Notes under the pieces: model-generated
What the model was told of the DNA's origin: nothing
Databases searched by the model: none
Seen by the model: the letters and a program-made list of their open reading frames with translations, nothing else
NCBI RefSeq assembly: GCF_002803845.1
Contig: NZ_CP024985.1
Location: forward strand, 5,405,501 to 5,469,500
Length of the DNA stretch: 64,000 bases
Direction: 5' to 3'
DNA from: Streptomyces lavendulae subsp. lavendulae
GTDB lineage: Bacteria; Actinomycetota; Actinomycetes; Streptomycetales; Streptomycetaceae
Part shown: positions 10,237 to 18,402 of the stretch, piece after piece
Numbering within the stretch: the first letter of the stretch is position 1
How the letters are laid out: each line of letters begins with the position of its first letter
Position numbers and translations under genes: made by a program

Positions 10237-10278
10237 CGCCCGGCAACCCCTGACGCCCGGCAACCCCTGACGCCCGGC
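10234..10278 (+). repeat. 17-bp tandem repeat at the mmsA stop
   Basis: The unit TGACGCCCGGCAACCCC starts with the mmsA stop codon and is repeated exactly at 10251-10267, with a partial third copy at 10268-10278. Each copy brings a new in-frame or out-of-frame TGA. This looks like slippage in non-coding DNA. Confidence 0.7.
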
Positions 10279-10341
10279 CGCCGGTGACCCCCGGCGGCCC
10301 CGGCACCCGGCCGCCGACGTCGCCGGCCGGCGCCCCGAACA

Positions 10342-10383
10342 GCAGGACCCCCCGTCCAACCCTCACCGACCGGGGGGTCCTGC
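10342..10383. terminator. Bidirectional terminator between mmsA and the DUF916-like gene
   Basis: Perfect 13-bp stem (10342-10354 with 10371-10383) and a 16-nt loop, lying between two converging genes. Like many Streptomyces terminators it lacks a long T run. Confidence 0.75.
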
Positions 10384-10444
10384 CGTACGCCGCTGCGGGG
10401 CGGTTCAGGGCGGAGGGGGCTGTCCGACCGTCGGGCCCCGCCGG

Positions 10445-11476
10445 TCAGCGGGTCCGCGCCAGGTCGCGGGCCGGTTCGGGCCGCGGCGGGTCCGAGCGTC
10501 GCCGGCGGCGCAGTACCAGGACCGCGGTCCCCGCCCCCGCCAGTACCAGGACCGCTCCCGCCGCCGTCCAGGGGACCGCGAGGAAGTCCGTGGCGGACTC
10601 GGAGGAGAGGTCGGGGTAGGCGGCCGCGCCCGCCGAGACCGTGACGCTCACCCAGTCCAGCTGGGGGGAGTCCGGCCACGGTTCGGTCAGTTCCACCCGC
10701 TGCCCCGGCAGCAGCACCAGCTTCGGCTGCCGGGCCGGCCGGTCCAGCACCCGGCGCCCGAACAGGCCCCGTGCGGACACCGCCACCTTCGGCTCCACCA
10801 CCACGTTGCCCCGGTTGACCAGCGCGTACGAGACCGTGGCGCGGGCGTCCTTCACCCACGGCAACAGGGGCGCCCCCCGGGTGACCCGTACGTCCTCCAC
10901 GCTCAGCCCCGGGGTCAGCGGACCCGGCACCCGGAAGTACAGCCGGGCCCCCACCGAACGCTTCACCCCCACCTGCACCTTGCCGTCCTTCTGTACCCCC
11001 TCGACGGCGGTGTTGAGCGCGACGATCCCGCCGACGTGGTCGCCCGGGGTGGCGTCGCCGGGGACCTTGACGGTGAAGGGGATGTCGGCGCGGCCCTTGG
11101 GCGGCACGGTCACGGTGGCCGCCGCCTGCGGCGCCAGCGCGATCCAGGTGCCGACGTCCTTGGGCTTCGTCTCGGCGGGCAGCAGCGCGAAGGCGCCCCC
11201 CGACGGGGTGTTCGCGGCGTCGGTGGCGAAGACCTGGAAGGTCAGCTCCTTGTCGGAGGAGTTCAGGATCGTCGCGCTGTCGCTGACGGTGGCCCCGGCG
11301 GCGCCCTGGTGGAAGAAGTACGCGCGGTCGGTCATCGCCGCGCCCGCGGCGGGCGTGGGGAACACCCCCCAGGTGCCGTTGTCGGCGGCCGTGGCGGGGG
11401 CGGCGGACAGGGCGGGGAGCAGCAGCAGCCCGCACAGACCGGCGAGGAGGACGTGCGGGAGGGTGCGCAGGCGCAT
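10445..11476 (-). CDS. Secreted, membrane-anchored DUF916-like protein
   Basis: A 343-residue predicted cell-surface protein. The signal peptide (about residues 1-31, ending ATAADNGTW) is followed by a first domain resembling DUF916 (WxL-protein peptidoglycan-binding domain): the opening GTWGVFPTP, repeated beta strands, then PGDATPGDHVGGIVAL near residue 155. A second beta domain follows. A C-terminal membrane segment (about 305-325) ends in an Arg-rich tail, so the bulk would be outside the cell. It lies 84 nt downstream of a WxL-like gene on the same strand, matching the gene pairs known from Firmicutes. The family assignment is by eye. Confidence 0.7.
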   Translation of the reverse strand: MRLRTLPHVLLAGLCGLLLLPALSAAPATAADNGTWGVFPTPAAGAAMTDRAYFFHQGAAGATVSDSATILNSSDKELTFQVFATDAANTPSGGAFALLPAETKPKDVGTWIALAPQAAATVTVPPKGRADIPFTVKVPGDATPGDHVGGIVALNTAVEGVQKDGKVQVGVKRSVGARLYFRVPGPLTPGLSVEDVRVTRGAPLLPWVKDARATVSYALVNRGNVVVEPKVAVSARGLFGRRVLDRPARQPKLVLLPGQRVELTEPWPDSPQLDWVSVTVSAGAAAYPDLSSESATDFLAVPWTAAGAVLVLAGAGTAVLVLRRRRRSDPPRPEPARDLARTR

Positions 11477-11560
11477 GGGCGGGTCTCTCCAGTCACGGCG
11501 CGGAACGGGAAGAGGGGTGGTGCGGCGCCACGGCGCCGCACCACCCTGGGCCGGGCCCGG

Positions 11561-12853
11561 TCAGGCGATCGAGAAGGTCACGACCGACTGGTAGGTGTCG
11601 GCGAACATGAACGGCGGCAGCTGGAGCATCGCCGCGCCGCCCACGGCGAACTCGCCGCCGGTCAGCTCGTCACCGCCGGCCGCCTGGGAGGCGACCTTCA
11701 TCGGCGTGTCGGTGATCGCGCCCGGGACACCGGCGGTGCAGGTGCTCGGGCTGTCCGGGTTGGTCACGGTGCAGGACGGCTGGATGCCGATCTGCGCCTT
11801 CGCCATCGAGTGGCCGGTCGCCTGGTTCAGGAACGGCGTACGGGTCGCCGTCACGTCCCAGCCGAGGCTGCCGCCGCGGAAGTCCTGGACGGTGGCGGCG
11901 TTGAACGCGCCGAACACCGACTGGGCCTTGCCGTTGATGGTCACCGAGCCGAAGCTGACGGCCGGCTGGCCGTCCTTCGGGCCGAGGGCCAGCGGTCCGG
12001 GCAGCACCTCGATGTCCACCGGGTTCTGCACGCCCGCCTGCTCCTCGACGAACACGAAGGGCTTGGTCGGAGGCACCGAACCGTCGATCTTGATGGCGTC
12101 GGCCTTCTTGGTGACCGTGATGTTGCAGGTGGCGGCGCCGGACGCGTCCGCCGTGCCGGTACCGGTGTCACCGGTCGCCGCGCCCGCGAGGAGGGCGGAG
12201 CAGGTGACCGGGCCGGCCGGGAAGTTGGCGCCGGTGGCGGTGACGGCGGTGCCCGCCTTGCCGCTGTTGGGCGCCAGCCTGGTGGTGACCGGGTCCTTGG
12301 GCAGGGCCTCGACGGCCACCGAGCCGACGGAGGCGCTGGGGCGCGGTTCCGGCGTACAGGTGGTCGTGTAGACCGTGCCGCCGAGGTCGGCGTCCGTGAC
12401 CACCTGGTCGATGGTGATCTGGACCGTGGTGCCCTCGGTGCCGTCCGGGATGGTGATGTTCCCGCTGAAGGCGGGCGGGTCGGCCTTCTTGCCGGCTTCC
12501 TGGTGGCTGGGGACGGCCGCGCTGGTGACCGTCTGGGCGACCCCGCCGACGAGCAGCTTCGCCTTGATCGTGTTGACCGTGTCGATGGTGAACATCGGGA
12601 CGACCGGGGTCTCGCCGGGGTCGATGGTGATCGGGACGCTCTGGCCGGCCTTCGCGGTGTCCGGCAGCGTGATCGTGTAGTCCTGGTTGCCGTTCGCGCC
12701 CGGCTGGGGGGCGGGGGCGACGCACTTCACGGGGACCGAAGTGGTCTTGGTCGCGGCCTGCGCCGTGCCCGTGAGGGCCACCACACCGCCCGTCAGGGCC
12801 AGGGAAAGGGCGCCCGCCCCGGCCAGAACTCTTCGTCGGAACGTTGTACTCAC
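11561..12853 (-). CDS. WxL-like secreted surface protein
   Basis: A 430-residue exported protein with a clear signal peptide (cleavage after about residue 33, TAQA-ATK). It is built of beta-rich domains; a stretch near 195-250 (NSGKAGTAVTATGANFPAGPVTCSA and following) looks like an IPT/TIG-type immunoglobulin fold. The end, TYQSVVTFSIA, resembles the closing strand of WxL domains. The body has almost no charged clusters, and Cys occur in small numbers, consistent with extracellular pairs. GTG 12853 has GAAGGAG upstream. Function unknown; together with the downstream DUF916-like gene it may coat the cell wall. Confidence 0.65.
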   Translation of the reverse strand: MSTTFRRRVLAGAGALSLALTGGVVALTGTAQAATKTTSVPVKCVAPAPQPGANGNQDYTITLPDTAKAGQSVPITIDPGETPVVPMFTIDTVNTIKAKLLVGGVAQTVTSAAVPSHQEAGKKADPPAFSGNITIPDGTEGTTVQITIDQVVTDADLGGTVYTTTCTPEPRPSASVGSVAVEALPKDPVTTRLAPNSGKAGTAVTATGANFPAGPVTCSALLAGAATGDTGTGTADASGAATCNITVTKKADAIKIDGSVPPTKPFVFVEEQAGVQNPVDIEVLPGPLALGPKDGQPAVSFGSVTINGKAQSVFGAFNAATVQDFRGGSLGWDVTATRTPFLNQATGHSMAKAQIGIQPSCTVTNPDSPSTCTAGVPGAITDTPMKVASQAAGGDELTGGEFAVGGAAMLQLPPFMFADTYQSVVTFSIA

Positions 12854-12995
12854 TGGGTCGCGACTCCTTCGTCAGACGAAACCCCTCCCCCCACCCGCTG
12901 TGGGGAGGAGGTTGAGCCGGTGCGGATGGCCGTCATTGACGCGTCGCGGTCATGAGAAGTCAATGGCTTGCTTTCGCCCGAAGCGCACAGACATT

Positions 12996-13028
12996 GATGT
13001 CCCATCAGACCCGGTCTGATGGGACATC
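12996..13028 (-). terminator. Perfect 16-bp palindrome between protease and WxL-like gene
   Basis: GATGTCCCATCAGACC (12996-13011) and its exact complement (13013-13028) flank a single C. It lies about 45 nt after the protease stop and about 140 nt before the WxL-like start, both leftward. Position suggests a terminator for the protease. The almost absent loop and exact symmetry also fit a dimeric repressor site. Confidence 0.55.
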
Positions 13029-13071
13029 GGATACCGACTGGTCGGTGGCGGGTGTGCCTGGGCGCGAGGGG

Positions 13072-14442
13072 TCAGCGGTCCGTCGGGACGTGCAGGAGCA
13101 GGTTCGTGGTCCCGGCCGGGAGGTTCGTGATCCGGTCCGGGACCGCGGAGCGCACCAGGGCCTGGCGCACCTGCTCGGGGGACGGGTGCAGGCCGGGCGC
13201 GCCGGTGGCGGTGCCGGGCGTGGCGCTGGTGCCGGGTGTGGCGTCCCCGGGGGCCGCCAGGATCAGGGCGGCCGCGCCCGCCACGTGCGGGGCGGCCATG
13301 GAGGTGCCGGACGCGCGGGCGAGGGCGGTCGCGGAGCCCTTCCAGGCGGAGACGACGGACACGCCCGGCGCGGAGATGTCCACGCAGGGGCCGTGGTTGG
13401 AGAACGCGGGGCGGCGGTCGGCGGCGTCGGTCGCGCCGACGGTGAGGGCCTGCGGGACGCCGGAGGGGGAGCCGGCGCAGGCGTCCTTGCCCTCGTTCCC
13501 GGCGGCCACGGTGAAGGTGATCCCGGACGCCACCGCGCGGATGACGGCCGCGTCCATGGCGTGGCTCCGGGTGCCGCCCATGCTCATGTTGGCCACGTAG
13601 GGGCCCTTCGTGGCGTTCCTGACCGCGTCCTTCACCATCCAGTCCAGGCCGCGCAGGATCGCCGACAGCCGCCCGTCGCCCCGGCAGTCGGCCACCTTCA
13701 CCCCGACGAGGGAGACCCCCTTCGCCACCCCGTACGTCGCCCCGCCGACGGTCGCCGCGACATGGGTCCCGTGGCCGTTGCAGTCGGCCGCGCCCTCCAG
13801 GAACACCGCGTTGTACCCGGCGTGGGCGCGTCCGCCGAACTCCTGGTGGAGGGTGTTGATTCCGGTGTCGACCACGTAGACGGTGACGCCCCGGCCCTGG
13901 GAGGCGTACGCGTACGAGCCGTCGAGCGGCAGCTCGCGCTGGTCGATCCGGTCCAACGGCCAGGGCGCGGACCGCTGCACGGCGACGCCGGCCACCGCCG
14001 GTGCGGGGGCCGGGGCGGCGGTGGGGGCCGGGGGAGCGGAGGGCGGGGGCGGCGTCGGGTCCTCGGAGATCCGGTACAGCCCGTCCGGCTCCACGGAGGC
14101 GACCCTCGGGTCGGCGGCCAGCTCGGCGGCACGGGCCGCGGTGGTGCGCACGGCGAAGCCGTCGAGGGCGGCGTCGTAGACCGCCGAGACCCGGTCGCCC
14201 GCCTCCGCCGCCTCGGCGGCGAGAGCCCGGGCCGGGGCGCGGGAGCTGGTGTCCTTGAGGACGACGACGTAGGGGGCGGTGGGGGCGTCGGTGGCGCGGG
14301 CGGCGTCGGCGGTGTGCGGCGGCAGGACGGTGGCCGTCGCGAGCAGGGCGGCGGCCGGGAGGAGCGCGGTCATGGCGGTCATGCCGCCGATGCTCGGGCC
14401 GCCCCGGCGGCGGCGCGCGGAGGGTGCGCCGACTGGCCGCAC
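13072..14442 (-). CDS. Secreted subtilisin-type serine protease (S8)
   Basis: About 456 residues. An Arg-rich n-region and hydrophobic stretch (residues 10-47, ending PPHTADA) look like a signal peptide. An inhibitor I9-type propeptide follows (about 57-125), then a Pro/Ala linker and the S8 catalytic domain with Asp192 (VVDTGIN), His224 (NGHGTHVA), oxyanion Asn315 (AAGNEG) and Ser380 (GTSMAAPH). GTG 14442 was chosen because it supplies the positive n-region missing from the ATGs at 14382 and 14373; no strong ribosome site marks any of the three. An Ala/Pro/Gly/Thr-rich insert near residues 390-410 is species-specific low complexity. It is predicted to be exported and self-processed. Confidence 0.88.
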   Translation of the reverse strand: MRPVGAPSARRRRGGPSIGGMTAMTALLPAAALLATATVLPPHTADAARATDAPTAPYVVVLKDTSSRAPARALAAEAAEAGDRVSAVYDAALDGFAVRTTAARAAELAADPRVASVEPDGLYRISEDPTPPPPSAPPAPTAAPAPAPAVAGVAVQRSAPWPLDRIDQRELPLDGSYAYASQGRGVTVYVVDTGINTLHQEFGGRAHAGYNAVFLEGAADCNGHGTHVAATVGGATYGVAKGVSLVGVKVADCRGDGRLSAILRGLDWMVKDAVRNATKGPYVANMSMGGTRSHAMDAAVIRAVASGITFTVAAGNEGKDACAGSPSGVPQALTVGATDAADRRPAFSNHGPCVDISAPGVSVVSAWKGSATALARASGTSMAAPHVAGAAALILAAPGDATPGTSATPGTATGAPGLHPSPEQVRQALVRSAVPDRITNLPAGTTNLLLHVPTDR

Positions 14443-14471
14443 GACACGCCGCCGCAAGGGGGCGCGGCGGG

Positions 14472-14882
14472 CTAGCCGAGTGCCCAGCCGCGCATGGTGA
14501 AGACGCCCTCGTCCTCGGCGCCCGCCGACTCGTAGGTGGCCAGGGCGGGTCCGTTGTCGGTGTCGACCCCCACCCACATGCCGTAGCAGCCGCGTGCCCT
14601 GGCCTCGTCCGCGAGGGCCAGGGCCAGGGCGCGGCCGATCCCGCGCCGCCGGTGGGCCTCGTCCACGGAGAGCTCGTAGAGGCACATCTCGGCGCCCTTG
14701 TCGGGGTGGGTCATCTCGACGCCGGAGACCATGCCGACCGGCACGTCCCCGACGTAGGCGATCAGCATCAGGTGGCCGGGCGCGTCGAGGAAGCGCCGGG
14801 CCCATTCCTCGCGGGCGGGACCGTCGAAGAGCCCTTCGGCCGCCACGAGTTCGGCGCAGCTGCGGGCGCGGCGGATGTCCAT
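14472..14882 (-). CDS. GNAT acetyltransferase resembling AAC(3)-I
   Basis: A 136-residue N-acetyltransferase. The acetyl-CoA pyrophosphate loop RRRGIGRAL is near residue 78. The stretch LYELSVDEAHRRRGIGRALALAL and the later VGVDTDNGPALATYESAGAEDEGVF follow the pattern of aminoglycoside 3-N-acetyltransferases of class I, but many uncharacterised GNATs share it, so the substrate is open. ATG 14880-14882 is used. It lies 29 nt upstream of the protease start and may be co-transcribed with it. Confidence 0.75.
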   Translation of the reverse strand: MDIRRARSCAELVAAEGLFDGPAREEWARRFLDAPGHLMLIAYVGDVPVGMVSGVEMTHPDKGAEMCLYELSVDEAHRRRGIGRALALALADEARARGCYGMWVGVDTDNGPALATYESAGAEDEGVFTMRGWALG

Positions 14883-14979
14883 GGCCCCGACCCTAGACCC
14901 AACCGCCGCACCGGCACCCGGCCCGCGCCGCCCGGGAGTGCCCCGGCGTCGCCGGGCCCGCCGGGGCCGTGGCGGTGGG

Positions 14980-15681
14980 TCAGGTGCTGCGGAGGGCCAG
15001 GGCTGCCGCGAAGGCGGGTGGTGCCGGGAGGTCGCTCAGGGTCCAGCCCGCAACCGGCGCCGGCGTGGCCGCCGAGCCCACGTACGGGTCGGCCAGGCCC
15101 AGTGCCAGCCCCGTGCCGGTGGCCTTGAGGTAGGCCTCCTTGCGGGACCACACCCGCGCGAGGGCCGCCGGTCGGTCCGCCACCGGCAGGCCGACGAGCT
15201 CGGCCGTCTCCGCCGGATGCAGGGTGCCCAGGACGTCGTCCACCGCTCCCGCTCCGGGCAGACCCTCGATGTCCACGCCGACCGGCACCCCCGCGAAGGC
15301 GAAGTAGGCCATGTCGTCGCTGTGCGAGAGCGAGAAGTGCACCGCGCCCCCGGCCACGGCGGGGCGCCCGTGCGGTCCGCCGCAGCACGGGCAGTCCTCC
15401 CGCACGAGGGCGACCTTCTCGGGCGCCAGCCCGAGGTACCCGCCGAGCAGTACACGCAGCCCCACGTGCGAGGCGAGGTAGCTGCGCCGGTCGCCCGCGC
15501 GCAGCAGCCGCGAGAGCCGGTCCCGCTCGGACGCGTCCAGCAGTGCGACGGCACCGGCGACCTCGTGGCCGCCGACCACCTCGCGCGTGGTGTCCAGGGA
15601 CCACACGGTCACGGTGCCGCCCACCGGGAGCGCGCCGGTCCGGGGTATGTCCTCGCCGAGTTGGTTCACGTACTCGATCAC
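14980..15681 (-). CDS. 4'-phosphopantetheinyl transferase, Sfp type
   Basis: A 233-residue enzyme that activates acyl- or peptidyl-carrier proteins by adding the phosphopantetheine arm of coenzyme A. The Mg/CoA motif VGVDIEGL (about residue 127) and the WSRKEAYLKATGTGL motif (about 180) are intact, as is the FSLSHSDDMAYFAF strand. The start GTG 15681 has no ribosome site; a TACCCT hexamer seven bases upstream suggests a leaderless message. No PKS or NRPS genes lie in the window, so it probably serves clusters elsewhere. Divergent from the hydrolase at 15763. Confidence 0.85.
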   Translation of the reverse strand: MIEYVNQLGEDIPRTGALPVGGTVTVWSLDTTREVVGGHEVAGAVALLDASERDRLSRLLRAGDRRSYLASHVGLRVLLGGYLGLAPEKVALVREDCPCCGGPHGRPAVAGGAVHFSLSHSDDMAYFAFAGVPVGVDIEGLPGAGAVDDVLGTLHPAETAELVGLPVADRPAALARVWSRKEAYLKATGTGLALGLADPYVGSAATPAPVAGWTLSDLPAPPAFAAALALRST

Positions 15682-15762
15682 CTGATGAGGGTAGACGAGG
15701 CGGCGTCGGGCCCGGCTACCCTCGTCCGGTATTGATCTTTCCGAGTCCAGGGGGAACTCGCC

Positions 15763-16539
15763 GTGCTCAGTGCTGTCGTGACGCCGGAAGGCGACCGGAT
15801 CCGGTGGGTCGAACTCGCGGGGCAGGGACCGGCCCGTGTCTACCTGCACGGCCTCGGCGCCACCTCCCCGGCGTACTTCGCGGCCGTCGCCGCGCACCCG
15901 CTGCTGGCCGGGCGGCGCTCGCTGCTGGTCGACATGCTGGGGCACGGGCACAGCGACCGGCCCGAGGCGTTCACATACACCCTGGAGGCGCACGCCGACG
16001 CCGTCGCCCGGGCGCTCTCCGAGGCCGGGGTCGAGGGGGCCGAGCTGATCGGCCACAGCATGGGCGGGGCGGTGGCCATCGTGCTCGCCGCGCGGCACCC
16101 CCGCCTGATGTCCCGGCTCGTACTGGTCGACGCCAACCTGGACCCGGTCCCGGCCGTTCCCCGGGCACCGGGCAGCAGCGGGATCGCCTCGTACACGGAG
16201 GAGGAGTTCCTGGCCGGCGGCTGGTCCGAGGTCCGTGACCGGGTCGGCGCGCACTGGTGGTCGACCATGCGGCTGGCCGGCCGCACCGCCCTGCACCGCA
16301 GCGCGGTCCACCTCGCCGCGGGCACCACGCCCACCATGCGCGAGCTCCTGCTGGACCTGAAGCTGCCGCGCACCTTCCTCTACCCGCAGGCCGACGGTTC
16401 CCTGCCCGGGGCCGAAGCCCTGGAGGCCGCCGGGGTCGCCGTCGTCGCGGTGCCGGACTGCGGGCACAACATCATGCTGGACAACCCCGAGGCCTTCGTC
16501 CGCGCCACGGCCGCCGCCCTCGCCCCGGCCACCCCCTGA
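15763..16539 (+). CDS. Alpha/beta hydrolase
   Basis: A 258-residue cytoplasmic hydrolase of the alpha/beta fold. The oxyanion strand HGLGATS (about 27), nucleophile elbow GHSMGG (Ser near 90) and terminal His in DCGHNIMLDNPEAF (near 232) are visible. GTG 15763 follows GGGGGA. Substrate unknown; esterase, lipase and epoxide-hydrolase-like members share these motifs. Divergent from the phosphopantetheinyl transferase, so a link to carrier-protein chemistry is possible but unsupported. Confidence 0.82.
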   Translation: MLSAVVTPEGDRIRWVELAGQGPARVYLHGLGATSPAYFAAVAAHPLLAGRRSLLVDMLGHGHSDRPEAFTYTLEAHADAVARALSEAGVEGAELIGHSMGGAVAIVLAARHPRLMSRLVLVDANLDPVPAVPRAPGSSGIASYTEEEFLAGGWSEVRDRVGAHWWSTMRLAGRTALHRSAVHLAAGTTPTMRELLLDLKLPRTFLYPQADGSLPGAEALEAAGVAVVAVPDCGHNIMLDNPEAFVRATAAALAPATP

Positions 16540-16588
16540 CCCGTCACCGCCGGGAGGATCCGGGGGAGCAGCGGGGCCGGCGGCGGCG

Positions 16589-17131
16589 TCAGCGGCGCCC
16601 TGTCGGGACGGCCGAGGCGGGTGCCAGGGAGGGCCGTCCGTCCGGTATTCGCGCCCCCGGCGAGGGCGTGCCGTCGGTCCAGGCGTAGACCTTCCGGCCG
16701 CGCACGGCGACCTGGTACTGGTACCGGTCCCGGCACTCGGGCCGTTCCTCGGAGCGCGTGTCGCCGGGCCACCAACGGGCGTTCAGATGGGGTCCGCCCG
16801 CCTTCTTCGGGGCGCTGACGGCGCACTGCGGACCATCGAGCGGGGTCTTGCCGAGGGTGAACCGGATCAGCCGGGCCTCGCCGGTGGTGCGCACCCGTAC
16901 GCGCACGTCGGTGGCGTCCTTCGGTATCCAGCTCGGCAGGACGAACGCCAGGTCACCGCGCGTGGGCGCGTCGGCGGCGGTGGCGAAGTGCCTGCCCTTC
17001 TCCTTGAAGAAGCGGTCGTTGAGGGTGTTGGTGACCGGGTTGGGCGGAAGGTTCGGCAGAGCGAGCGCGGCGATGGCGAAGGCTCCCGCCAGGGCGGCGG
17101 CGATGACGAGCGGACGGCGGTTCATAGCCAT
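16589..17131 (-). CDS. Small membrane-anchored protein of unknown function
   Basis: About 180 residues. One N-terminal membrane segment or uncleaved signal (about 6-28, RRPLVIAAALAGAFAIAALALP) is followed by an extracytoplasmic domain with two Cys (in GPQCAVS and RPECRDRYQYQ) that could pair. The text LAFVLPSWIPKDATDVRVRVRTTGEARLIRFTL suggests a beta-sandwich. ATG 17131 and ATG 17125 are both possible; neither has a clear ribosome site. No family recognised. Confidence 0.7.
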   Translation of the reverse strand: MAMNRRPLVIAAALAGAFAIAALALPNLPPNPVTNTLNDRFFKEKGRHFATAADAPTRGDLAFVLPSWIPKDATDVRVRVRTTGEARLIRFTLGKTPLDGPQCAVSAPKKAGGPHLNARWWPGDTRSEERPECRDRYQYQVAVRGRKVYAWTDGTPSPGARIPDGRPSLAPASAVPTGRR

Positions 17132-17393
17132 AAGTGTTCGGATCGGAGCCCGTTCGCGCGTCCCTCCGCAGTACGAATCGCAACTCTGCCTGAAGTCGCA
17201 TACGGCGTCATACCTGAGTGCCGGTCCGGGCGGCCGGCCTGGGCCCACGGTCCTTCCCGGGGCCTCGTTATAGGAGCGCTGGGGGTCGGAGATATGCCGC
17301 GCCCCGAGAGTGAATCCGCAAGCCGCTCCGCGCAGTTGACGGGCGGCCCGCTCTCCCCCCCCCACTCCCCCCCCCGCCGCCCGGAGGAATGCC

Positions 17394-17867
17394 ATGCGTC
17401 TTCGTCTCGCTCCCCTGCTCGCCGCCACGGCGGCCGCGGGTCTGCTCGCCCTCGCCACCCCCGCGTCGGCGGCCCCGGCGGACAAGCCGCAGGTCCTCAG
17501 CACCTGGACGCAGACCAGCGCGTCCAGCTACAACGCCTGGCTCGCGGCGCGCGGCAGCCAGGGCAACTGGTCCGCGTACGGTTTCGACTGGTCCACGGAC
17601 TACTGCTCGTCCTCCCCGGACAACCCCTTCGGCTTCCCGTTCCAGACGGCCTGCGCCCGCCACGACTTCGGCTACCGCAACTACAAGGCGGCCGGTTCCT
17701 TCCCGGCGAACAAGTCCCGGCTGGACGACGCCCTGTACGCGGACCTGAAGCGGGTGTGCTCGCAGTACTCGGGCGTCAAGAAGGGCTCCTGCGACAGCAC
17801 GGCCTGGACCTACTACCAGGCGGTCAAGGCCTTCGGCGTCTCCCCGCAGGACGCCCCGGCGGCCTGA
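17394..17867 (+). CDS. Secreted phospholipase A2
   Basis: A 157-residue precursor of the prokaryotic PLA2 family, which releases fatty acid from the sn-2 position of phospholipids with calcium. The signal peptide ends near residue 27 (TPASA-AP). The active-site motif CARHDFGYRNY gives catalytic His90; Asp111 sits 21 residues later, the same spacing as the His-Asp dyad of the Streptomyces violaceoruber enzyme. Four Cys (71, 87, 122, 133) can form the two family disulfides. ATG 17394 has GAGGAATGCC upstream. A C-rich tract precedes the gene; a hairpin at 17963-17991 follows. Confidence 0.93.
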   Translation: MRLRLAPLLAATAAAGLLALATPASAAPADKPQVLSTWTQTSASSYNAWLAARGSQGNWSAYGFDWSTDYCSSSPDNPFGFPFQTACARHDFGYRNYKAAGSFPANKSRLDDALYADLKRVCSQYSGVKKGSCDSTAWTYYQAVKAFGVSPQDAPAA

Positions 17868-17962
17868 CGGCCCCGAAGCCGGCCCCGGTCCGCTCCCGCC
17901 CCTCGATCCCCGTCCCGCCCTCGCCCCCGTCGGGCGGGACGGCTCCCCTTCGCGGGAAAACA

Positions 17963-17991
17963 CGGAAGCCCTCCCGATGGGAGGGCTTCCG
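17963..17991. terminator. Terminator shared by phospholipase A2 and tRNA-Arg
   Basis: Perfect 13-bp stem (17963-17975 with 17979-17991) and a GAT loop, lying between the PLA2 gene and the 3' end of the tRNA, which is transcribed toward it. Confidence 0.85.
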
Positions 17992-18006
17992 TCGTGGTGC
18001 GGAGAG

Positions 18007-18079
18007 TGCCCCCGGCAGGACTCGAACCTGCGGCCAAGCGCTTAGAAGGCGCCTGCTCTATCCACTGAGCTACGGGGGC
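18007..18079 (-). tRNA. tRNA-Arg (anticodon TCT)
   Basis: A 73-nt cloverleaf: acceptor GCCCCCG with CGGGGGC, D arm GCTC/GAGC, anticodon loop CTTCTAA (anticodon TCT, reads AGA), T arm GCAGG/CCTGC with TTCGAGT. The discriminator is A and CCA is not encoded. AGA is a rare codon in this GC-rich genome. No integrase or duplicated 3' end is seen next to it. Confidence 0.95.
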
Positions 18080-18402
18080 CGGAAGGTGACCGTGGTGGCC
18101 TGGAGCCCCTTGGTGGGGGTGGGACTGCGGTCCGTGCCGGGTCAAGGATAGGGCTCCGGTCGCCTTGTCCCGGTTGCTTCACCCGCGTGCCACGATGTGG
18201 AGGTTCGGTGAAGCGGTCCCGATAATCGCAGGCAGGTGCGATTCGCGCATCGCTTTTGCGCCGCGTCGGCCTGGGTGTTGTGCACTCGTTATGCCTGCGT
18301 CCCACTCGTCCTCCGTGTCCAGGATGTCCCGTCGCGGTAGCGGTCGGCGCGCAGAGGGCGTATAAGCTTCAAAAATGGTCCCAAATTGGGCATTCTTCGC
18401 AT
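18080..18402. other. Intergenic region with tRNA and dynA promoters
   Basis: A 323-nt gap with no convincing gene. The leftward tRNA needs a promoter here; TATCCT (complement at 18145-18150) could be its -10. The last 45 nt before dynA are unusually AT-rich for this genome (TATAAGCTTC at 18361, then AAAAATGG), with CCCAA-A-TTGGG at 18380-18390 forming a short inverted repeat. A CATTCT hexamer at 18391-18396 lies seven bases before the dynA GTG. Confidence 0.5.

Noticed and set aside
17340..17390. C-rich tract upstream of the phospholipase gene as a regulatory element.
   Set aside because: Homopolymer-like C runs are common in this genome and no symmetric or repeated motif is present.
18007..18079. 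tRNA-Arg as an attachment site for an integrated element.
   Set aside because: No integrase, no excisionase next to it and no repeat of the tRNA 3' end in the surrounding sequence.
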